Source: Lacrimispora defluvii
Lineage (GTDB): Bacteria; Bacillota; Clostridia; Lachnospirales; Lachnospiraceae
Direction: 5' to 3'
DNA length: 64,000 nucleotides
NCBI GenBank assembly: GCA_013036995.1
Contig: JAAOXG010000028.1
Span: 1 to 64,000, forward strand
Every line of letters begins with the position of its first letter. Positions within the stretch are counted from its first letter, which is position 1. Positions 52,799 to 62,570 of this stretch are shown piece after piece. Position numbers and translations under genes: made by a program. The notes under the pieces are model-generated. The model worked only from the letters and a program-made list of their open reading frames with translations, was not told the DNA's origin and searched no databases.

Positions 52799-53890
52799 TC
52801 AGTCTTTTATGCTATTATAAATTTCCTTGGCTTCACTAATGGTTTGTGCCTTTCCCATCCGTATCATATCTGCCAGTTCATCAAGCTTCTCCGGGATCAT
52901 ATATTCAGATCCGATATAAGAGGCATAATTATCATTGATAAACAGAGTCTGCTCCTTAACCCGTATCTGGGCTTCTTTCCAGTTATTAACCGCCTCTTCG
53001 TGCTCCTTCTCAAGCTGTGAAATCTTTTCCCTCTTACTGCTGGCGATTTCATCGGAGATAATCGTACTGGTTACCTTATCAAATGTGTTTAATGCCTCCT
53101 GTTTCTTGTCCGCAATATCAGCAAGATCCTGTTCTGTTCTTGCAATCTCATCATCAAACTTCTCCAGATTATAGACCTTCTCATTCCGGTCCTTTTTTAT
53201 AGAACGGATAATGGCACGAAGCTTTCTCCGATTGGATTTTATAGAATTCTTAATAGCCCTTCCCTTTTTTAAAGCCTCCGGGTGTCTGACTCTTGTCCGG
53301 TTATTAATCAGAATATAGATCCCGCCAAAAAGCAGAATGGAAACAAAATAAATTCCCGCCAGATAGAATGATTTTCTTTGGGGTATGAGAAAATAAATTC
53401 CGCAGGGTATGGCAAGGAAGAAAATAAGTGCGGTAAAAAGCAGGATAATGGTTTCAGAAAACCCTCTGGTGAAAAACAAAGCATAATACCAGGTACTCCT
53501 GCAATAAGAAGGAACATGATCCCGTTTAAAAACAGATTTTAACTCAGTTATCAATTCTTTGTTTCTATCCTTAAGCTCCTGAGTCTCCTCTTCAATCCGT
53601 TCCTTAATTCCCTGGGTTTTGGCTTTTTCCCGTTTGTTTCTTAAACGCTTTAGATTGTCCTGTTCTTTCGCGATCTCTCTGTCATAGGTATCGTTAATTT
53701 CCTGTATCCTTTTTTTTACCGTAAGGCTGATGGCATCGGTCACAGCCTTTCTCTCTGCTTCCAGTTCTCTAAAAAGACTCTTTTCTTCCAGACGATATTT
53801 TTCAAGCAAACTTTTGCTTACCGATAGTTCCTGAACGGCTCTGCATGCCTCTCCAAGAAATCCAACCTGATCTTCTATAGGCTGTGCCAT
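52799..53890 (-). CDS. coiled-coil protein with two membrane helices
   Basis: This 363-residue protein has an N-terminal coiled coil (about 20-115), two adjacent hydrophobic helices (about 145-190, including ETIILLFTALIFFLAI), then a second long coiled coil (about 220-320) and a short globular end. The ends of both coils are rich in Lys and Glu. I do not recognise the family; a structural or membrane-organising role is a guess. The ATG at 53890 follows AAGGAGG at 10 bp; eleven upstream codons have no ribosome site. Confidence 0.7.
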   Translation of the reverse strand: MAQPIEDQVGFLGEACRAVQELSVSKSLLEKYRLEEKSLFRELEAERKAVTDAISLTVKKRIQEINDTYDREIAKEQDNLKRLRNKREKAKTQGIKERIEEETQELKDRNKELITELKSVFKRDHVPSYCRSTWYYALFFTRGFSETIILLFTALIFFLAIPCGIYFLIPQRKSFYLAGIYFVSILLFGGIYILINNRTRVRHPEALKKGRAIKNSIKSNRRKLRAIIRSIKKDRNEKVYNLEKFDDEIARTEQDLADIADKKQEALNTFDKVTSTIISDEIASSKREKISQLEKEHEEAVNNWKEAQIRVKEQTLFINDNYASYIGSEYMIPEKLDELADMIRMGKAQTISEAKEIYNSIKD

Positions 53891-53924
53891 CTTTTGTCTT
53901 CCTCCTTCGGTTTTTCCTCTCACA

Positions 53925-53953
53925 ATTTTATCATAGGTTGATTTGTTTTACAA
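53925..53953 (-). promoter_or_regulatory. promoter of the coiled-coil membrane protein gene
   Basis: On the minus strand TTGTAA (53948-53953) and TAAAAT (53925-53930) are 17 bp apart, 34 bp before the start codon. It is divergent from the promoter at 53971-54000. Confidence 0.5.
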
Positions 53954-53970
53954 TGTCCTGAATTTCTTCC

Positions 53971-54000
53971 TTGCCATATTCGTACACATAATGCTATAAT
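53971..54000 (+). promoter_or_regulatory. extended -10 promoter of the 54-kb small gene
   Basis: TTGCCA (53971-53976) and TATAAT (53995-54000) are 18 bp apart, with TGC directly before the -10 (extended -10). It supports the small gene at 54058 being real. Confidence 0.7.
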
Positions 54001-54057
54001 CGTTTCATCAAATGACTGCCGGTCACCGAAATTTGTCAGATAGAAGGGAAAATTATT

Positions 54058-54324
54058 ATGTTTCGTATGTGGGCAAAATTAATAACCAATACCCGGATCG
54101 TAAAAGATACCGTCATCTGTATCTCCGATTACAGTCTGTCCAGAACTTCCATGGTGTTTCAGTCTCTGGAGGAGATCTGCTATCAGTTTGATCTTGGAAA
54201 GCCCATATGGCTGGATTCTACTGTAAAGGATTTTAAAGTTCATTCCAAAGCACGATTTACTCAGGATAATTTTATGGAACCCATTGATTTTGATTTTCTG
54301 GAGATACAGATTATAGAAGAATAA
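54058..54324 (+). CDS. small conserved protein of unknown function
   Basis: This 88-residue acidic soluble protein is not assigned to a named family. It contains KDTVICISDYSLSRTSMVFQ and ends in IDFDFLEIQIIEE. An AAGGGAA ribosome site precedes the ATG, and a strong extended -10 promoter lies 58 bp upstream. A bidirectional terminator follows. Its size and its own transcription signals suggest a stable small protein, possibly a regulator or adaptor, but nothing shows its partner. Confidence 0.75.
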   Translation: MFRMWAKLITNTRIVKDTVICISDYSLSRTSMVFQSLEEICYQFDLGKPIWLDSTVKDFKVHSKARFTQDNFMEPIDFDFLEIQIIEE

Positions 54325-54335
54325 TAGTAACTGAT

Positions 54336-54370
54336 AAAAAAAGTCCTCCATTTACATGGCAGGACTTTTC
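54336..54370. terminator. bidirectional terminator between the small gene and pgi
   Basis: Arms AAAAGTCCT and AGGACTTTT (54339-54347, 54361-54369) with an inner CCAT/ATGG stem. T-runs follow on both strands, stronger on the minus strand. Confidence 0.88.
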
Positions 54371-54385
54371 TATATTTAAAACAGA

Positions 54386-55732
54386 TTATAATCTCTTTAA
54401 AAGCTCTTCTCTTTCCTTTTCAAATCCAGGTTTTCCAAGCAGAGCGAACATATTCTTTTTATAGCTCTCCACTCCCGGCTGGTTGAATGGATTCACTCCC
54501 AGAATATAGCCGCTTACACCACAGGCATATTCAAAGAAGTAAAACAGCTGTCCTAAGCTGAATTCATCCTGATCCGGAATGTTCACCATCAGATTCGGGA
54601 CATCTCCGTCACTGTGCGCCAGAATGGTTCCATTCATCGCGCTCTTGTTCACGAAGTCCACGCTCTTTCCCGCCAGATAGTTCATTCCGTCTGTATCAAC
54701 CTCTTCTTCCTTTAAGAGGATCTCTGCCGGAGATTCTTCTACATTTAATACAGTTTCAAACATAATTCGGGACCCATCCTGAATAAACTGTCCCATAGAG
54801 TGCAAGTCTGTGGTTAAATCCACTGCTGCCGGAAAAATACCTCTCTGATCCTTTCCTTCGCTTTCTCCAAACAGCTGTTTCCACCACTCGGAAACATAAT
54901 GAAGGCTTGGCTCATAATTTGCCACGATCTCAACTGTCTTTCCCTTTCTAAGGAGAATGTTGCGGACTGCTGCATACCGGAGTGCACCGTTTGATTCATA
55001 AGGTGCATTTACTGCCTCCTCTCTGGCTGCTGCCGCGCCTTCCATCAATTTATCAATATCAGCACCGGATACTGCAATCGGAAGAAGGCCGACTGCCGTA
55101 AGCACTGAGAAACGTCCTCCCACATCATCCGGAACAACAAACGTCTGATAACCTTCCTGGTCCGCTAAATTCTTTAACGCACCCTTCGCCTTATCCGTAG
55201 TGGCATAAATCCTTTTATTTGCCTCTTCACGTCCATACTTTTCGATCAGCAGATCCTTAAATACACGGAATGCAATTGCAGGCTCTGTGGTTGTACCGGA
55301 TTTGGATATAATATTAACGGAGAAATCTTTTCCTTCCAGCACGTCCTTTAAATCCTGAATATACTTGCTGCTAATGCTGTTGCCGACGAAATAAATCTCC
55401 GGAGTTTTACGCTTTCCTTTTGGTAATACGTTATAAAAGCTGTGGGATAAAAATTCGATCGCTGCTCTTGCACCAAGATAAGAGCCGCCGATCCCGACAA
55501 CAAGCAGTACATCAGAATCAATCTGAATTTTTTCTGCTGCCGCCTTTATTTCCTGGAATTCTTTTTTATCATAATTGACTGGTAGATCAATCCACCCCAA
55601 GAAATCGTTACCCGCACCAGTTTTGTTCATCAGCACATCCTTCGCGCACAGTACTGTGGCTTTCATGTTATCCATCTCTTCTGCTGATACAAATCCTGCT
55701 GCTCTGGAATCATCAAAAACTATATTTCCCAT
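54386..55732 (-). CDS. pgi: glucose-6-phosphate isomerase
   Basis: This enzyme interconverts glucose-6-phosphate and fructose-6-phosphate in glycolysis. It has 448 residues, the shorter Firmicutes form. It shows [25 protein letters not shown], the region [15 protein letters not shown] and the active-site [17 protein letters not shown] precedes the ATG. An extended -10 promoter lies about 55 bp upstream. It is a single-gene unit ending in the shared terminator. Confidence 0.96.
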   Translation of the reverse strand: MGNIVFDDSRAAGFVSAEEMDNMKATVLCAKDVLMNKTGAGNDFLGWIDLPVNYDKKEFQEIKAAAEKIQIDSDVLLVVGIGGSYLGARAAIEFLSHSFYNVLPKGKRKTPEIYFVGNSISSKYIQDLKDVLEGKDFSVNIISKSGTTTEPAIAFRVFKDLLIEKYGREEANKRIYATTDKAKGALKNLADQEGYQTFVVPDDVGGRFSVLTAVGLLPIAVSGADIDKLMEGAAAAREEAVNAPYESNGALRYAAVRNILLRKGKTVEIVANYEPSLHYVSEWWKQLFGESEGKDQRGIFPAAVDLTTDLHSMGQFIQDGSRIMFETVLNVEESPAEILLKEEEVDTDGMNYLAGKSVDFVNKSAMNGTILAHSDGDVPNLMVNIPDQDEFSLGQLFYFFEYACGVSGYILGVNPFNQPGVESYKKNMFALLGKPGFEKEREELLKRL

Positions 55733-55787
55733 TGCTAATATTCTCCTTTTCCTATTATGTCAGGTTCCTGTCTGCCTGTTTAGGAAA

Positions 55788-55796
55788 ATTATATCA
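55788..55796 (-). promoter_or_regulatory. extended -10 promoter of pgi
   Basis: On the minus strand TGA-TATAAT (TG at 55795-55796, -10 at 55788-55793) without a clear -35. Confidence 0.5.
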
Positions 55797-55843
55797 TAGA
55801 ACTCATCGAAATGCGACTTTATTTTCTTCTGCCCTCCGAACGT

Positions 55844-56761
55844 TCATGTTAAATATTCCTGGAGAATTTCGCCAATCAGCTTTAATTCTTCCGGATTTAA
55901 ATCCTTAAGCCAATCCTCTCCCTGTCTGTTTCCCCGCTCCTTTTCCCTGCTTGCTGCAATCTGTTCCAGACTCTTTTTTAAATAGTCCACATCACGGACG
56001 GAACCTTTTACTTCCGATGCATCCATGGATTCTCCTCTCATTGGCAAACGCTCCATTTCATCAGAATATTCCTCCGCCTGCTTTTGAGGACGGTTGCGCA
56101 CCCTCTGTCTGGCGTTCCTTCTGTCAGCCTTTCGATCCGGCTCCGCTTCCGGTTCCGCTGCAACTCTCGACTGAGCTGCATAGATAGAACGGATATTTTC
56201 ACGAGGCTCCAGCCGCGGCCCCGACATGGAAGCTGATTCCTCCCGTTCCTGATCCAGCCGGTAGATCAGCGTATTCTCCAGATAATTATCCAGTGCTGCA
56301 AACAGCTGCTGGCGTTTTTCGGTGACTCCCGCACCATGATCCACCAATATGGTAAACAAACCTGCCATAATTCCTACCGAACCATACAAAACTATGTAAT
56401 AAGGATCTGTCCGGTACCAGTAAGAACCAAACGCGGCTGCACCACCCGCCAGGAAACACCAGAGTGTCATTTGATTTGATAACATGTTCCAGCCATGGAG
56501 TGTAATACCCATATGTTTAAAATCATACATCTGTCTTTCTAAATAAGGCTTGACCCTGGGAATCCCCTGGTTCATTTGATACGTTGATTCGGTCTTCTGT
56601 TTAAAAGCACGAAGGTTCCTGTTTTTAGTAAGTGTCAGATTATCTGATTCTTTAATCAGTCTTTTGTAGAGGTTACGTGTCAGCCATCTGGTAATAATGC
56701 CAATGCCGCAGAAAACTGCCATCACGTATAACGCTTTGCCTGTCTGTAAAAATTCCAGCAT
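55844..56761 (-). CDS. membrane protein of unknown function
   Basis: This 305-residue protein has an N-terminal helix (KALYVMAVFCGIGII), a basic middle region, two adjacent membrane helices (about 105-150), and a long charged, Arg/Glu-rich C-terminal half ending in DLNPEELKLIGEILQEYL. No known domain is recognised. The frame extends 34 codons further upstream without a ribosome site; the ATG at 56761 has GGGGAG at 8 bp. It lies 127 bp downstream of mtnN on the same strand. The acidic Leu-rich C-terminal end could be a protein-docking helix. Confidence 0.7.
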   Translation of the reverse strand: MLEFLQTGKALYVMAVFCGIGIITRWLTRNLYKRLIKESDNLTLTKNRNLRAFKQKTESTYQMNQGIPRVKPYLERQMYDFKHMGITLHGWNMLSNQMTLWCFLAGGAAAFGSYWYRTDPYYIVLYGSVGIMAGLFTILVDHGAGVTEKRQQLFAALDNYLENTLIYRLDQEREESASMSGPRLEPRENIRSIYAAQSRVAAEPEAEPDRKADRRNARQRVRNRPQKQAEEYSDEMERLPMRGESMDASEVKGSVRDVDYLKKSLEQIAASREKERGNRQGEDWLKDLNPEELKLIGEILQEYLT

Positions 56762-56888
56762 AATAATAGCTCCCCTTTCTTCCCGGCATCTCCGGGTGAT
56801 AGGTTTATTATAAACACCCGAACTGCCTTTGGGAAGATGAGAGAGCCTAGAATCGTTCGTCAAATCCTGCCAGAATTCGATTATTAAG

Positions 56889-57587
56889 TTAATCTGAATA
56901 TTTTTCTGCCATAGCTAAAATAAGGTTCACAGAAGCTTTCACTGCCTTTTGTTCAAACTCGCTGTAGTCCATATTTGCACTGTCATCCGCCTTATCTGAG
57001 ATGGCTCTGATAATAAGAAATGGTATGTGGTTTAAGTGCGCGGTCTGTGCAATGGCAGCACCCTCCATCTCTGTACAAAATCCCTGAAATGTATCAGAAA
57101 TCCAGGTCTTTTTAACCCTGTCAGAGACGAACTGATCCCCTGAAACCACTCTTCCTTTAAAAATTCCAACTTCAGGATTCACCTCTTTGCAGCAATTCTC
57201 AGCCAGATTGCGGAGTTTTTCATCTGCATGAAATGAAAATTCCTTCATCTGGGGGATCTGTCCTGCCGGATAACCAAAGCCTGTGGCGTCCATATCATGA
57301 TGTACTACATCGGTGGAAAGCACCACATCACCAATATTGATCTCGTTCTTTAGAGAACCGGCAATTCCTGTATTAATGACTGCAGTCACATGATAATGAT
57401 CCGCCAGAATCTGGGTGCAGATGGCAGCATTGACCTTTCCTATTCCACACCGGACTACAACTGTTTCCAGTCCTTTTAATGTTCCTTTATAAAAATCCAT
57501 TGCCGCTATGGTTTCAACCGTAACATCCTTCATGGATTCTTTTATTTCTGCAACTTCCACATCCATTGCTCCGATAATCCCTAACAT
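56889..57587 (-). CDS. mtnN: 5'-methylthioadenosine/S-adenosylhomocysteine nucleosidase
   Basis: This enzyme removes adenine from MTA, SAH and 5'-deoxyadenosine, clearing by-products of SAM use. The 232-residue protein shows GIIGAMDVEV with the catalytic Glu, INTGIAG, VVSGDQFV, TEMEGAAIAQ (second Glu) and RAISDKAD (catalytic Asp). AAAGGAGG precedes the ATG. Confidence 0.96.
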   Translation of the reverse strand: MLGIIGAMDVEVAEIKESMKDVTVETIAAMDFYKGTLKGLETVVVRCGIGKVNAAICTQILADHYHVTAVINTGIAGSLKNEINIGDVVLSTDVVHHDMDATGFGYPAGQIPQMKEFSFHADEKLRNLAENCCKEVNPEVGIFKGRVVSGDQFVSDRVKKTWISDTFQGFCTEMEGAAIAQTAHLNHIPFLIIRAISDKADDSANMDYSEFEQKAVKASVNLILAMAEKYSD

Positions 57588-57671
57588 AGCAGTCCTCCTT
57601 TATGTTTTTACCCATTGTTTCACCGGCTACCGTATTATTATAACGGAAAATGGAGCAATTGTGTAAATAAT

Positions 57672-59486
57672 TTAATATTTTCCGGACGCAGAATCAAAAA
57701 CCTCAGGCTGGCTTATTTCCGGTTTTACATTCTTCACAGAAAAAGACTCTATGCCTGCCGTACCAGTTAAAGCAGATAGCTTAAATTTTGAGATCTGTTC
57801 ACGCAATATCTGTGCCTGTGCAGCCAGTTCCTCACTGGAGGCAGAGCTTTCTTCTGCAGTTGCAGCGTTGGTCTGTACAACAGCGGAAACCTGGGAAAGG
57901 CCCTGGTTAATCTCGACAATGGAATTTGCCTGATCCTGGGTATCGGACTCAATCTGTTTAATTGCTTTTTCTACCATTGAGGATTTTTCAGCTACATCAT
58001 CTAAAAGCCTTAAGCTTTCGTTTGCCATCCGCTCGCCTTCTGCTACTTTATCCGTAGATTTCTGTACCAGATCTGCTGTCTGTTTGGCTGCTTCCGCTGA
58101 TTTTGCAGCCAGATTTCTCACTTCATCCGCTACTACAGCAAAGCCCTTGCCTGCCTCACCAGCTCTTGCTGCTTCTACTGCTGCATTTAATGCCAGAATA
58201 TTTGTCTGGAAAGCGATGTCTTCCACTATCTTTGTTACCTTGGATATTTCTTCTGAAGAATGGCTGATTTCTTTCATTGCTTCATTCAGGAGTTTCATCC
58301 GGTTATTACTTTCTCCTACTCCCTGACCAGCCTGGAATACCGACTCTGTGGCATTACGTACAGATACTGTATTCTTTTCCGCTTTTTCCGTTACGCTGTG
58401 AATGGAAGCAGTCAGCTCTTCAATGGTCGCCGCCTGTTCGGTTGCTCCTGATGCTAATGCCTGAGAAGCATCAGAGACCTGTCCTGCTCCGGAATTCACC
58501 TGCTCAGCTGCTGAATGGATCACCTGCATCGTTGCATTTAACGAAGCAATTGTACTGAGTAAAGACTGTTTGATTGCAGAGTAATCACCAACATAATCCA
58601 GATCAACGGTAAAACTCATGTTACCCTGAGAAAGCATAGTGAGTTTTGAAATAATATCTTCAATATAAGTAATAAGTCTTGCATTGGTGGAACGAATGCT
58701 TTCCGCCATACGTCCCAGTTCATCGCGGCTCTCGTAGTGAATTTCTGAACGGAGATTACCTTCCGCCATGTCCTTATACACTTCTTCTATTTCTTTAACA
58801 GGCTTTAGAATTGCCCGTGTCAGTACAATTATAATAGAAAGGGTAGCTAAAACAGATGCCACCAGTACCACCAGAAGTATTACCCATGACTCTGCAATAA
58901 CGCTTTTAGCTGTCTGTTTCTGTATATCTGCTTTTTGTGCACCAACCACATTCATCTGTTCCATTATATCTGTGATCTGATTAAAGGGCGGTAAAAATTC
59001 TTCCTGGAAAATAGTATAGGCAGCTGATGCATCTTTTTTGGATGGATCGTTTAGCAGGTCAAGAATTTTGTTACGGGCTGTTTCCGCCTCCTGTACATGC
59101 TGATTTACATCTGCTATGTTTTTATCATTTGCTGCACTTCGCTGGTTTTTGGCAAATTTATCAAAAACCACCATAAAATTTTGTGCGCTTTTACTGGACA
59201 TGTCAAGAGAGGCCTGATAATCTTTTCCTGATTCTTTTTCAAGAAGCGCCATCAGTAAAAATCTCTGTACTGACACAGCTTCCCTCTGGGCTTCCAGGTT
59301 GTTAGAGGTAAGAGGATAGGTGAATTTTGAATATAATTCTACCTGGTTTCCAATTTTGGATATACTGCTTGCAGAAGTGCCCAGCGAAATTAATAATATT
59401 AAAAATAATATACCAAACCCAATTGATAATTTCCATTTAACCGATAAATTTGTAATCCATACCTTAAACCCTTTCTTGTCACTCAT
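57672..59486 (-). CDS. methyl-accepting chemotaxis protein
   Basis: This transmembrane chemoreceptor has 604 residues: TM1 near 15-40, a four-helix-bundle sensor region, TM2 near 200-225 ([22 protein letters not shown]), HAMP, then a coiled signalling domain with [28 protein letters not shown]. It is a close relative in layout of the receptor at 35.5 kb. The ATG at 59486 has GGGAGGT; twelve upstream codons lack a ribosome site. The ligand is unknown. Confidence 0.94.
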   Translation of the reverse strand: MSDKKGFKVWITNLSVKWKLSIGFGILFLILLISLGTSASSISKIGNQVELYSKFTYPLTSNNLEAQREAVSVQRFLLMALLEKESGKDYQASLDMSSKSAQNFMVVFDKFAKNQRSAANDKNIADVNQHVQEAETARNKILDLLNDPSKKDASAAYTIFQEEFLPPFNQITDIMEQMNVVGAQKADIQKQTAKSVIAESWVILLVVLVASVLATLSIIIVLTRAILKPVKEIEEVYKDMAEGNLRSEIHYESRDELGRMAESIRSTNARLITYIEDIISKLTMLSQGNMSFTVDLDYVGDYSAIKQSLLSTIASLNATMQVIHSAAEQVNSGAGQVSDASQALASGATEQAATIEELTASIHSVTEKAEKNTVSVRNATESVFQAGQGVGESNNRMKLLNEAMKEISHSSEEISKVTKIVEDIAFQTNILALNAAVEAARAGEAGKGFAVVADEVRNLAAKSAEAAKQTADLVQKSTDKVAEGERMANESLRLLDDVAEKSSMVEKAIKQIESDTQDQANSIVEINQGLSQVSAVVQTNAATAEESSASSEELAAQAQILREQISKFKLSALTGTAGIESFSVKNVKPEISQPEVFDSASGKY

Positions 59487-59540
59487 AAGTGTACCTCCCA
59501 TTAAGTATTTATTTAAAGCCAATCTATCTCTGAACAGCGA

Positions 59541-59562
59541 AAAATCCAGGTAATTACCCTGG
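59541..59562 (-). terminator. terminator of the UbiD operon at the idi stop codon
   Basis: On the minus strand CCAGG and CCTGG flank the palindromic GTAATTAC and are followed by ATTTTTC. The idi stop codon lies inside the stem, marking idi as the last gene of the operon. Confidence 0.65.
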
Positions 59563-60078
59563 TACTTTTCCGCTCATCAGTTTTCTAATAACCATAGGTG
59601 CTGCAGTTAAAAACCACACCGTATACTGTTCCGGATTTTGCAGCATGCTTTCAGACAAATCAGCTATTTCCATCCATTTCAGATCCATAATTTCTTCTGG
59701 GTCCGGACTGATTTCTCCATAATACTGACCTATAAACACGTGGTCATATTCATACTCAAACATTTCATCATGAAACTTATGATAATAAATAAAAGAACCT
59801 GCTTCTTCACAGTTTACGACGACTCCAAGTTCCTGATAAAGACGCCTTTTAACTGCCTCCTCTAAAGATTCCTGATATCGGGGGTGAGAGCAGCATGCAT
59901 TGGTCCACAAACCTCCGGAATGGTATTTTTCCAATGCACGCCTCTGAAGCAGCAATTTCCCCCCATGATACAAAAATACCGAAAAAGCCCTGTGAAGCAA
60001 TCCTTTTTGATGACACTCTTCTTTGGTCGCTTTCCCTATTTCCCGATCCAGTATGTCAACACAAATCAAATGGTCCAT
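59554..60078 (-). CDS. idi: isopentenyl-diphosphate delta-isomerase, type I
   Basis: This Nudix-fold enzyme interconverts IPP and DMAPP. In its 174 residues the active-site Cys is in NACCSHP and the catalytic Glu in EYEYDHVF. The metal-binding His residues near the N-terminus and the Nudix-like [13 protein letters not shown] are present. It begins 11 bp after the LpdD-like gene and ends in a terminator, so it is the last gene of the prenyl-FMN operon. There it probably supplies the dimethylallyl precursor that UbiX attaches to FMN, a role inferred from context. Confidence 0.92.
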   Translation of the reverse strand: MDHLICVDILDREIGKATKEECHQKGLLHRAFSVFLYHGGKLLLQRRALEKYHSGGLWTNACCSHPRYQESLEEAVKRRLYQELGVVVNCEEAGSFIYYHKFHDEMFEYEYDHVFIGQYYGEISPDPEEIMDLKWMEIADLSESMLQNPEQYTVWFLTAAPMVIRKLMSGKVPG

Positions 60079-60089
60079 AATTACTCCAA

Positions 60090-60470
60090 TCAGTTCTTTT
60101 CAAGATACTCTTTCAAAAATAAATCTGATGCAGCTTCCACATTATCACACAGAAGTTTAATCTCATCCATTGTGGCATGTTCAACATGAACCCCAAGACT
60201 TACAGATACCGGCTCTCCCAGCGCAGTGCAAAGCTTCTTCGCGATTTTCTGCGCCAGCTGTGCGTCCTTATGCCCCGGTACTGTCAGGGTCCACAGGTCG
60301 CAGCTGGAAAGTTGCTGTCCATCAATCTCTGCACTGGGGGCTGCCAATGCCACTCCTCCAAGATGTGGTCTTTCACCGCCGCTTATAAAAACTGCAAGTC
60401 CGTTTCCTGTTGTTATATGGACGCTCATACTTACCGCATACTTTCCGGCTCCGTAAATTTTGTTTATCAT
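60090..60470 (-). CDS. LpdD-like putative prenyl-FMN chaperone
   Basis: This small 126-residue protein resembles the LpdD-type proteins found with UbiX and UbiD genes and thought to hold or protect prenylated FMN. Visible features are ISGGERPHLGGVALA, TVPGHKDAQLAQ and GVHVEHATMDEI. The frame extends 27 codons further upstream into ubiX, but the ATG at 60470 has AAGGGAG at 7 bp. It sits between ubiX (34 bp) and idi (11 bp). The chaperone role is from related systems and was not shown here. A HutP-like RNA-binding fold is the main alternative. Confidence 0.65.
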   Translation of the reverse strand: MINKIYGAGKYAVSMSVHITTGNGLAVFISGGERPHLGGVALAAPSAEIDGQQLSSCDLWTLTVPGHKDAQLAQKIAKKLCTALGEPVSVSLGVHVEHATMDEIKLLCDNVEAASDLFLKEYLEKN

Positions 60471-60504
60471 AATATCTCTCCCTTTTACAACTTCTTTTCC
60501 ACAG

Positions 60505-61068
60505 TTAATCTGCACCGCGCCATGGGACGAAATTTTTATAATCGAGTCCAAACTGCATCAGGATCTTTCCAACCACATGGTTAATCTGATCATCCAGGGA
60601 ATTGGGGCCATTATAAAAAGTAAGCATTGGAGGAATTATGGTACAGCCTAAATCTGCTGCTGCCATCATGTTGCGAAGATGAACCTTTCCAAGAGGCATT
60701 TCTCTTGTACACAGAATTACCTTCCGGTTTTCTTTCATGCAGACGTCGGCTGCACGGATCAGGAGATTATCGGTAAAACCATTTACAACTCCTGACAGAG
60801 TCTTCATACTGCAGGGCAGTATAATCATTCCGTCTGTCTGATAAGAGCCGCTTGAGATTGCTGCAGCCAGGTTATGTACATCATAATAATAATCCGCCTG
60901 TTGAACCAGCTTCTCAAAGGGATAATCGGTTTCTAACTCCCAGGTTTTTCTGGCACAGTCCGAAACCACCAGATGAACCTCACAGTCCTTAACACTTTTC
61001 AGTGCTTTCAGCAGATAAAGACTCATAACCACACCGGTTGCTCCTGATACTCCTACAATAATTCTCAT
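60505..61068 (-). CDS. ubiX: UbiX family flavin prenyltransferase
   Basis: UbiX attaches a dimethylallyl group to FMN to form prenyl-FMN, the cofactor of UbiD decarboxylases. The 187-residue protein shows the flavin-binding GVSGATGVVMSLYLL, the LPCSMKTLSGVVNGFTDNLLIRAADV segment, REMPLGKVHLRNM and PPMLTFYN. GAGAGGTG precedes the ATG. It follows the transporter gene by 23 bp. It corresponds to the subunit called BsdB, LpdB or VdcB in hydroxyarylic-acid decarboxylase operons. Confidence 0.95.
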   Translation of the reverse strand: MRIIVGVSGATGVVMSLYLLKALKSVKDCEVHLVVSDCARKTWELETDYPFEKLVQQADYYYDVHNLAAAISSGSYQTDGMIILPCSMKTLSGVVNGFTDNLLIRAADVCMKENRKVILCTREMPLGKVHLRNMMAAADLGCTIIPPMLTFYNGPNSLDDQINHVVGKILMQFGLDYKNFVPWRGAD

Positions 61069-61091
61069 TTAAACACCTCTCTTATAAACAG

Positions 61092-62474
61092 TTATATAAT
61101 GCCCAGAACTGCATACCACGCTACGGCAAAACCAACTGTCAGGAAAATCGGAATAAGCAGCGGAACCCCCATCTTAATGGTTTCCTTCTGTGTATACATT
61201 CCGTTTTCCTCTCCCTGCCCCACCAGGATATTAAGGTGATGGAACGGAAGAATATAATGGCCTGAAATAGCCAGATAAATAACAAAAATTACTGCCAGCT
61301 CATTAATCCCCAGTGCATTGGTACAGACTAAGATCGCCGGAATGGCAACTCCCATAACTGCAATTACAGAACCCATAAACATATGAATCAGAATCGCAAT
61401 GGCTGCAATCATAATGGCAAGTACCAGTATGTTACCCGGCATGGTTTTGGGAAGCAGGGTGGCCGCAATCCATTCATTCATACCAGTTACTGCTCCAACC
61501 TTACCGATTGCAATGGCAGAAGTTAAAAATACCAGAACATGAACCGGAACATCGCTCCACTCTTTTACTGTTAAAACATTACCGATTACAGGCAGAGCCA
61601 TGCACATGGCTACCGCCAGTGTAACCCAGCCTACATCAAGACCGGTGATGCCGTTAGTAAGCCAGAGACCAATTGCTATCATAATCCAGATTAAAGTTCT
61701 CTTCTCTTTTTCGGTCATCTTTCCAAGGGCAGACTGTGCGGTACGCACCTCATCAAAATTAACTTCAACTGCTTTAGATGGTTTAAACAATATCAGGATT
61801 AAGATCATGGTAGTAATACTTAAAAACAGAGCCGGCGGTCCCATAATCTGAAACCAGCGTACAAAATTAATGCTTTCTGTTGTACAGTAAGTCACCACCA
61901 GCGGGTTAATAACGGAATCTCCAGTGAGAAAAATAAGTGAAACCGGTACTGACGCTGCAAACACCGTAAATCCCACCTTAACCGCATCCTCCTTTGGCAT
62001 ATTTGCAGCCTTAATCACTACGGACATAACTGACATGATTAAGAATGCCCGGGGCCAGGGGTGAGGAATAAATAAGGATAAAATAAAAGTCAATACAAAA
62101 ATGCCGATGATAATGCTCTTCCATGATCTTACAAATTTCAGGATGTAGGCATAAGAGATCCGTTCCCCTAATCCTGATTTTTTAACTGCTGCTGCAATCA
62201 TGTAAGCACCGATAACCAGCCACAGGGTTGAAGTTGTCCAGCCTGCAAAAACCACTTTCGTATCAGCAAGCTTTAAAAGACATACGGAGACCAGATAGAA
62301 TCCCCCCACGTAACCTGACTGGGCAACCTGTGCAGCCCACCAGACTACGGTCATTAGTGTTAATCCTAGACAGATCTGCCCTTCTCTGGACAGGCCGTCA
62401 AGCGGAAGAAGTAGGACAAGAACAAAAATAATAATACCGATTAAAAAGCCTGATTTCTGTTTAGTGAATGTCAC
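61092..62474 (-). CDS. DASS/SLC13 family anion transporter
   Basis: This polytopic membrane transporter has 460 residues and about eleven to thirteen helices. It has an SLC13-like layout, with TGDSVINPLVVTYC in the first half and a repeat-like MGSVIAVMGVAIPAI in the second. Family members import di- and tricarboxylates with Na+, and the gallate permease of Lactobacillus plantarum belongs here. The Shine-Dalgarno AAAGGAG is 8 bp before a GTG at 62474. An ATG further upstream overlaps this site and is rejected. Its place between decarboxylase and ubiX genes suggests it imports the aromatic acid substrate. Confidence 0.85.
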   Translation of the reverse strand: MTFTKQKSGFLIGIIIFVLVLLLPLDGLSREGQICLGLTLMTVVWWAAQVAQSGYVGGFYLVSVCLLKLADTKVVFAGWTTSTLWLVIGAYMIAAAVKKSGLGERISYAYILKFVRSWKSIIIGIFVLTFILSLFIPHPWPRAFLIMSVMSVVIKAANMPKEDAVKVGFTVFAASVPVSLIFLTGDSVINPLVVTYCTTESINFVRWFQIMGPPALFLSITTMILILILFKPSKAVEVNFDEVRTAQSALGKMTEKEKRTLIWIMIAIGLWLTNGITGLDVGWVTLAVAMCMALPVIGNVLTVKEWSDVPVHVLVFLTSAIAIGKVGAVTGMNEWIAATLLPKTMPGNILVLAIMIAAIAILIHMFMGSVIAVMGVAIPAILVCTNALGINELAVIFVIYLAISGHYILPFHHLNILVGQGEENGMYTQKETIKMGVPLLIPIFLTVGFAVAWYAVLGII

Positions 62475-62525
62475 TGAAGCTTCTCCTTTCATGATTAGAA
62501 TCATTAAGCTAATCTTCTTTAGGAT

Positions 62526-62555
62526 CTCTTAAGGCTTGGGGGAAAGCCTTAAGAG
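62526..62555 (-). other. strong hairpin between subunit D and transporter genes
   Basis: A perfect 12-bp stem CTCTTAAGGCTT / AAGCCTTAAGAG with a 6-nt loop has no T-tract. It may stabilise or process the mRNA, or partly lower expression of the genes downstream. Confidence 0.6.
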
Positions 62556-62570
62556 TCAGGAGTTAGTAAA

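Noticed and set aside
54079-54351. Minus-strand open frame opposite the 54-kb small gene
   Set aside because: The plus-strand gene has an extended -10 promoter, a ribosome site and a terminator; the antisense frame has none.
60471-60551. Longer N-terminus of the LpdD-like protein
   Set aside because: The extra 27 codons overlap ubiX; the ATG at 60470 has a well-placed AAGGGAG.
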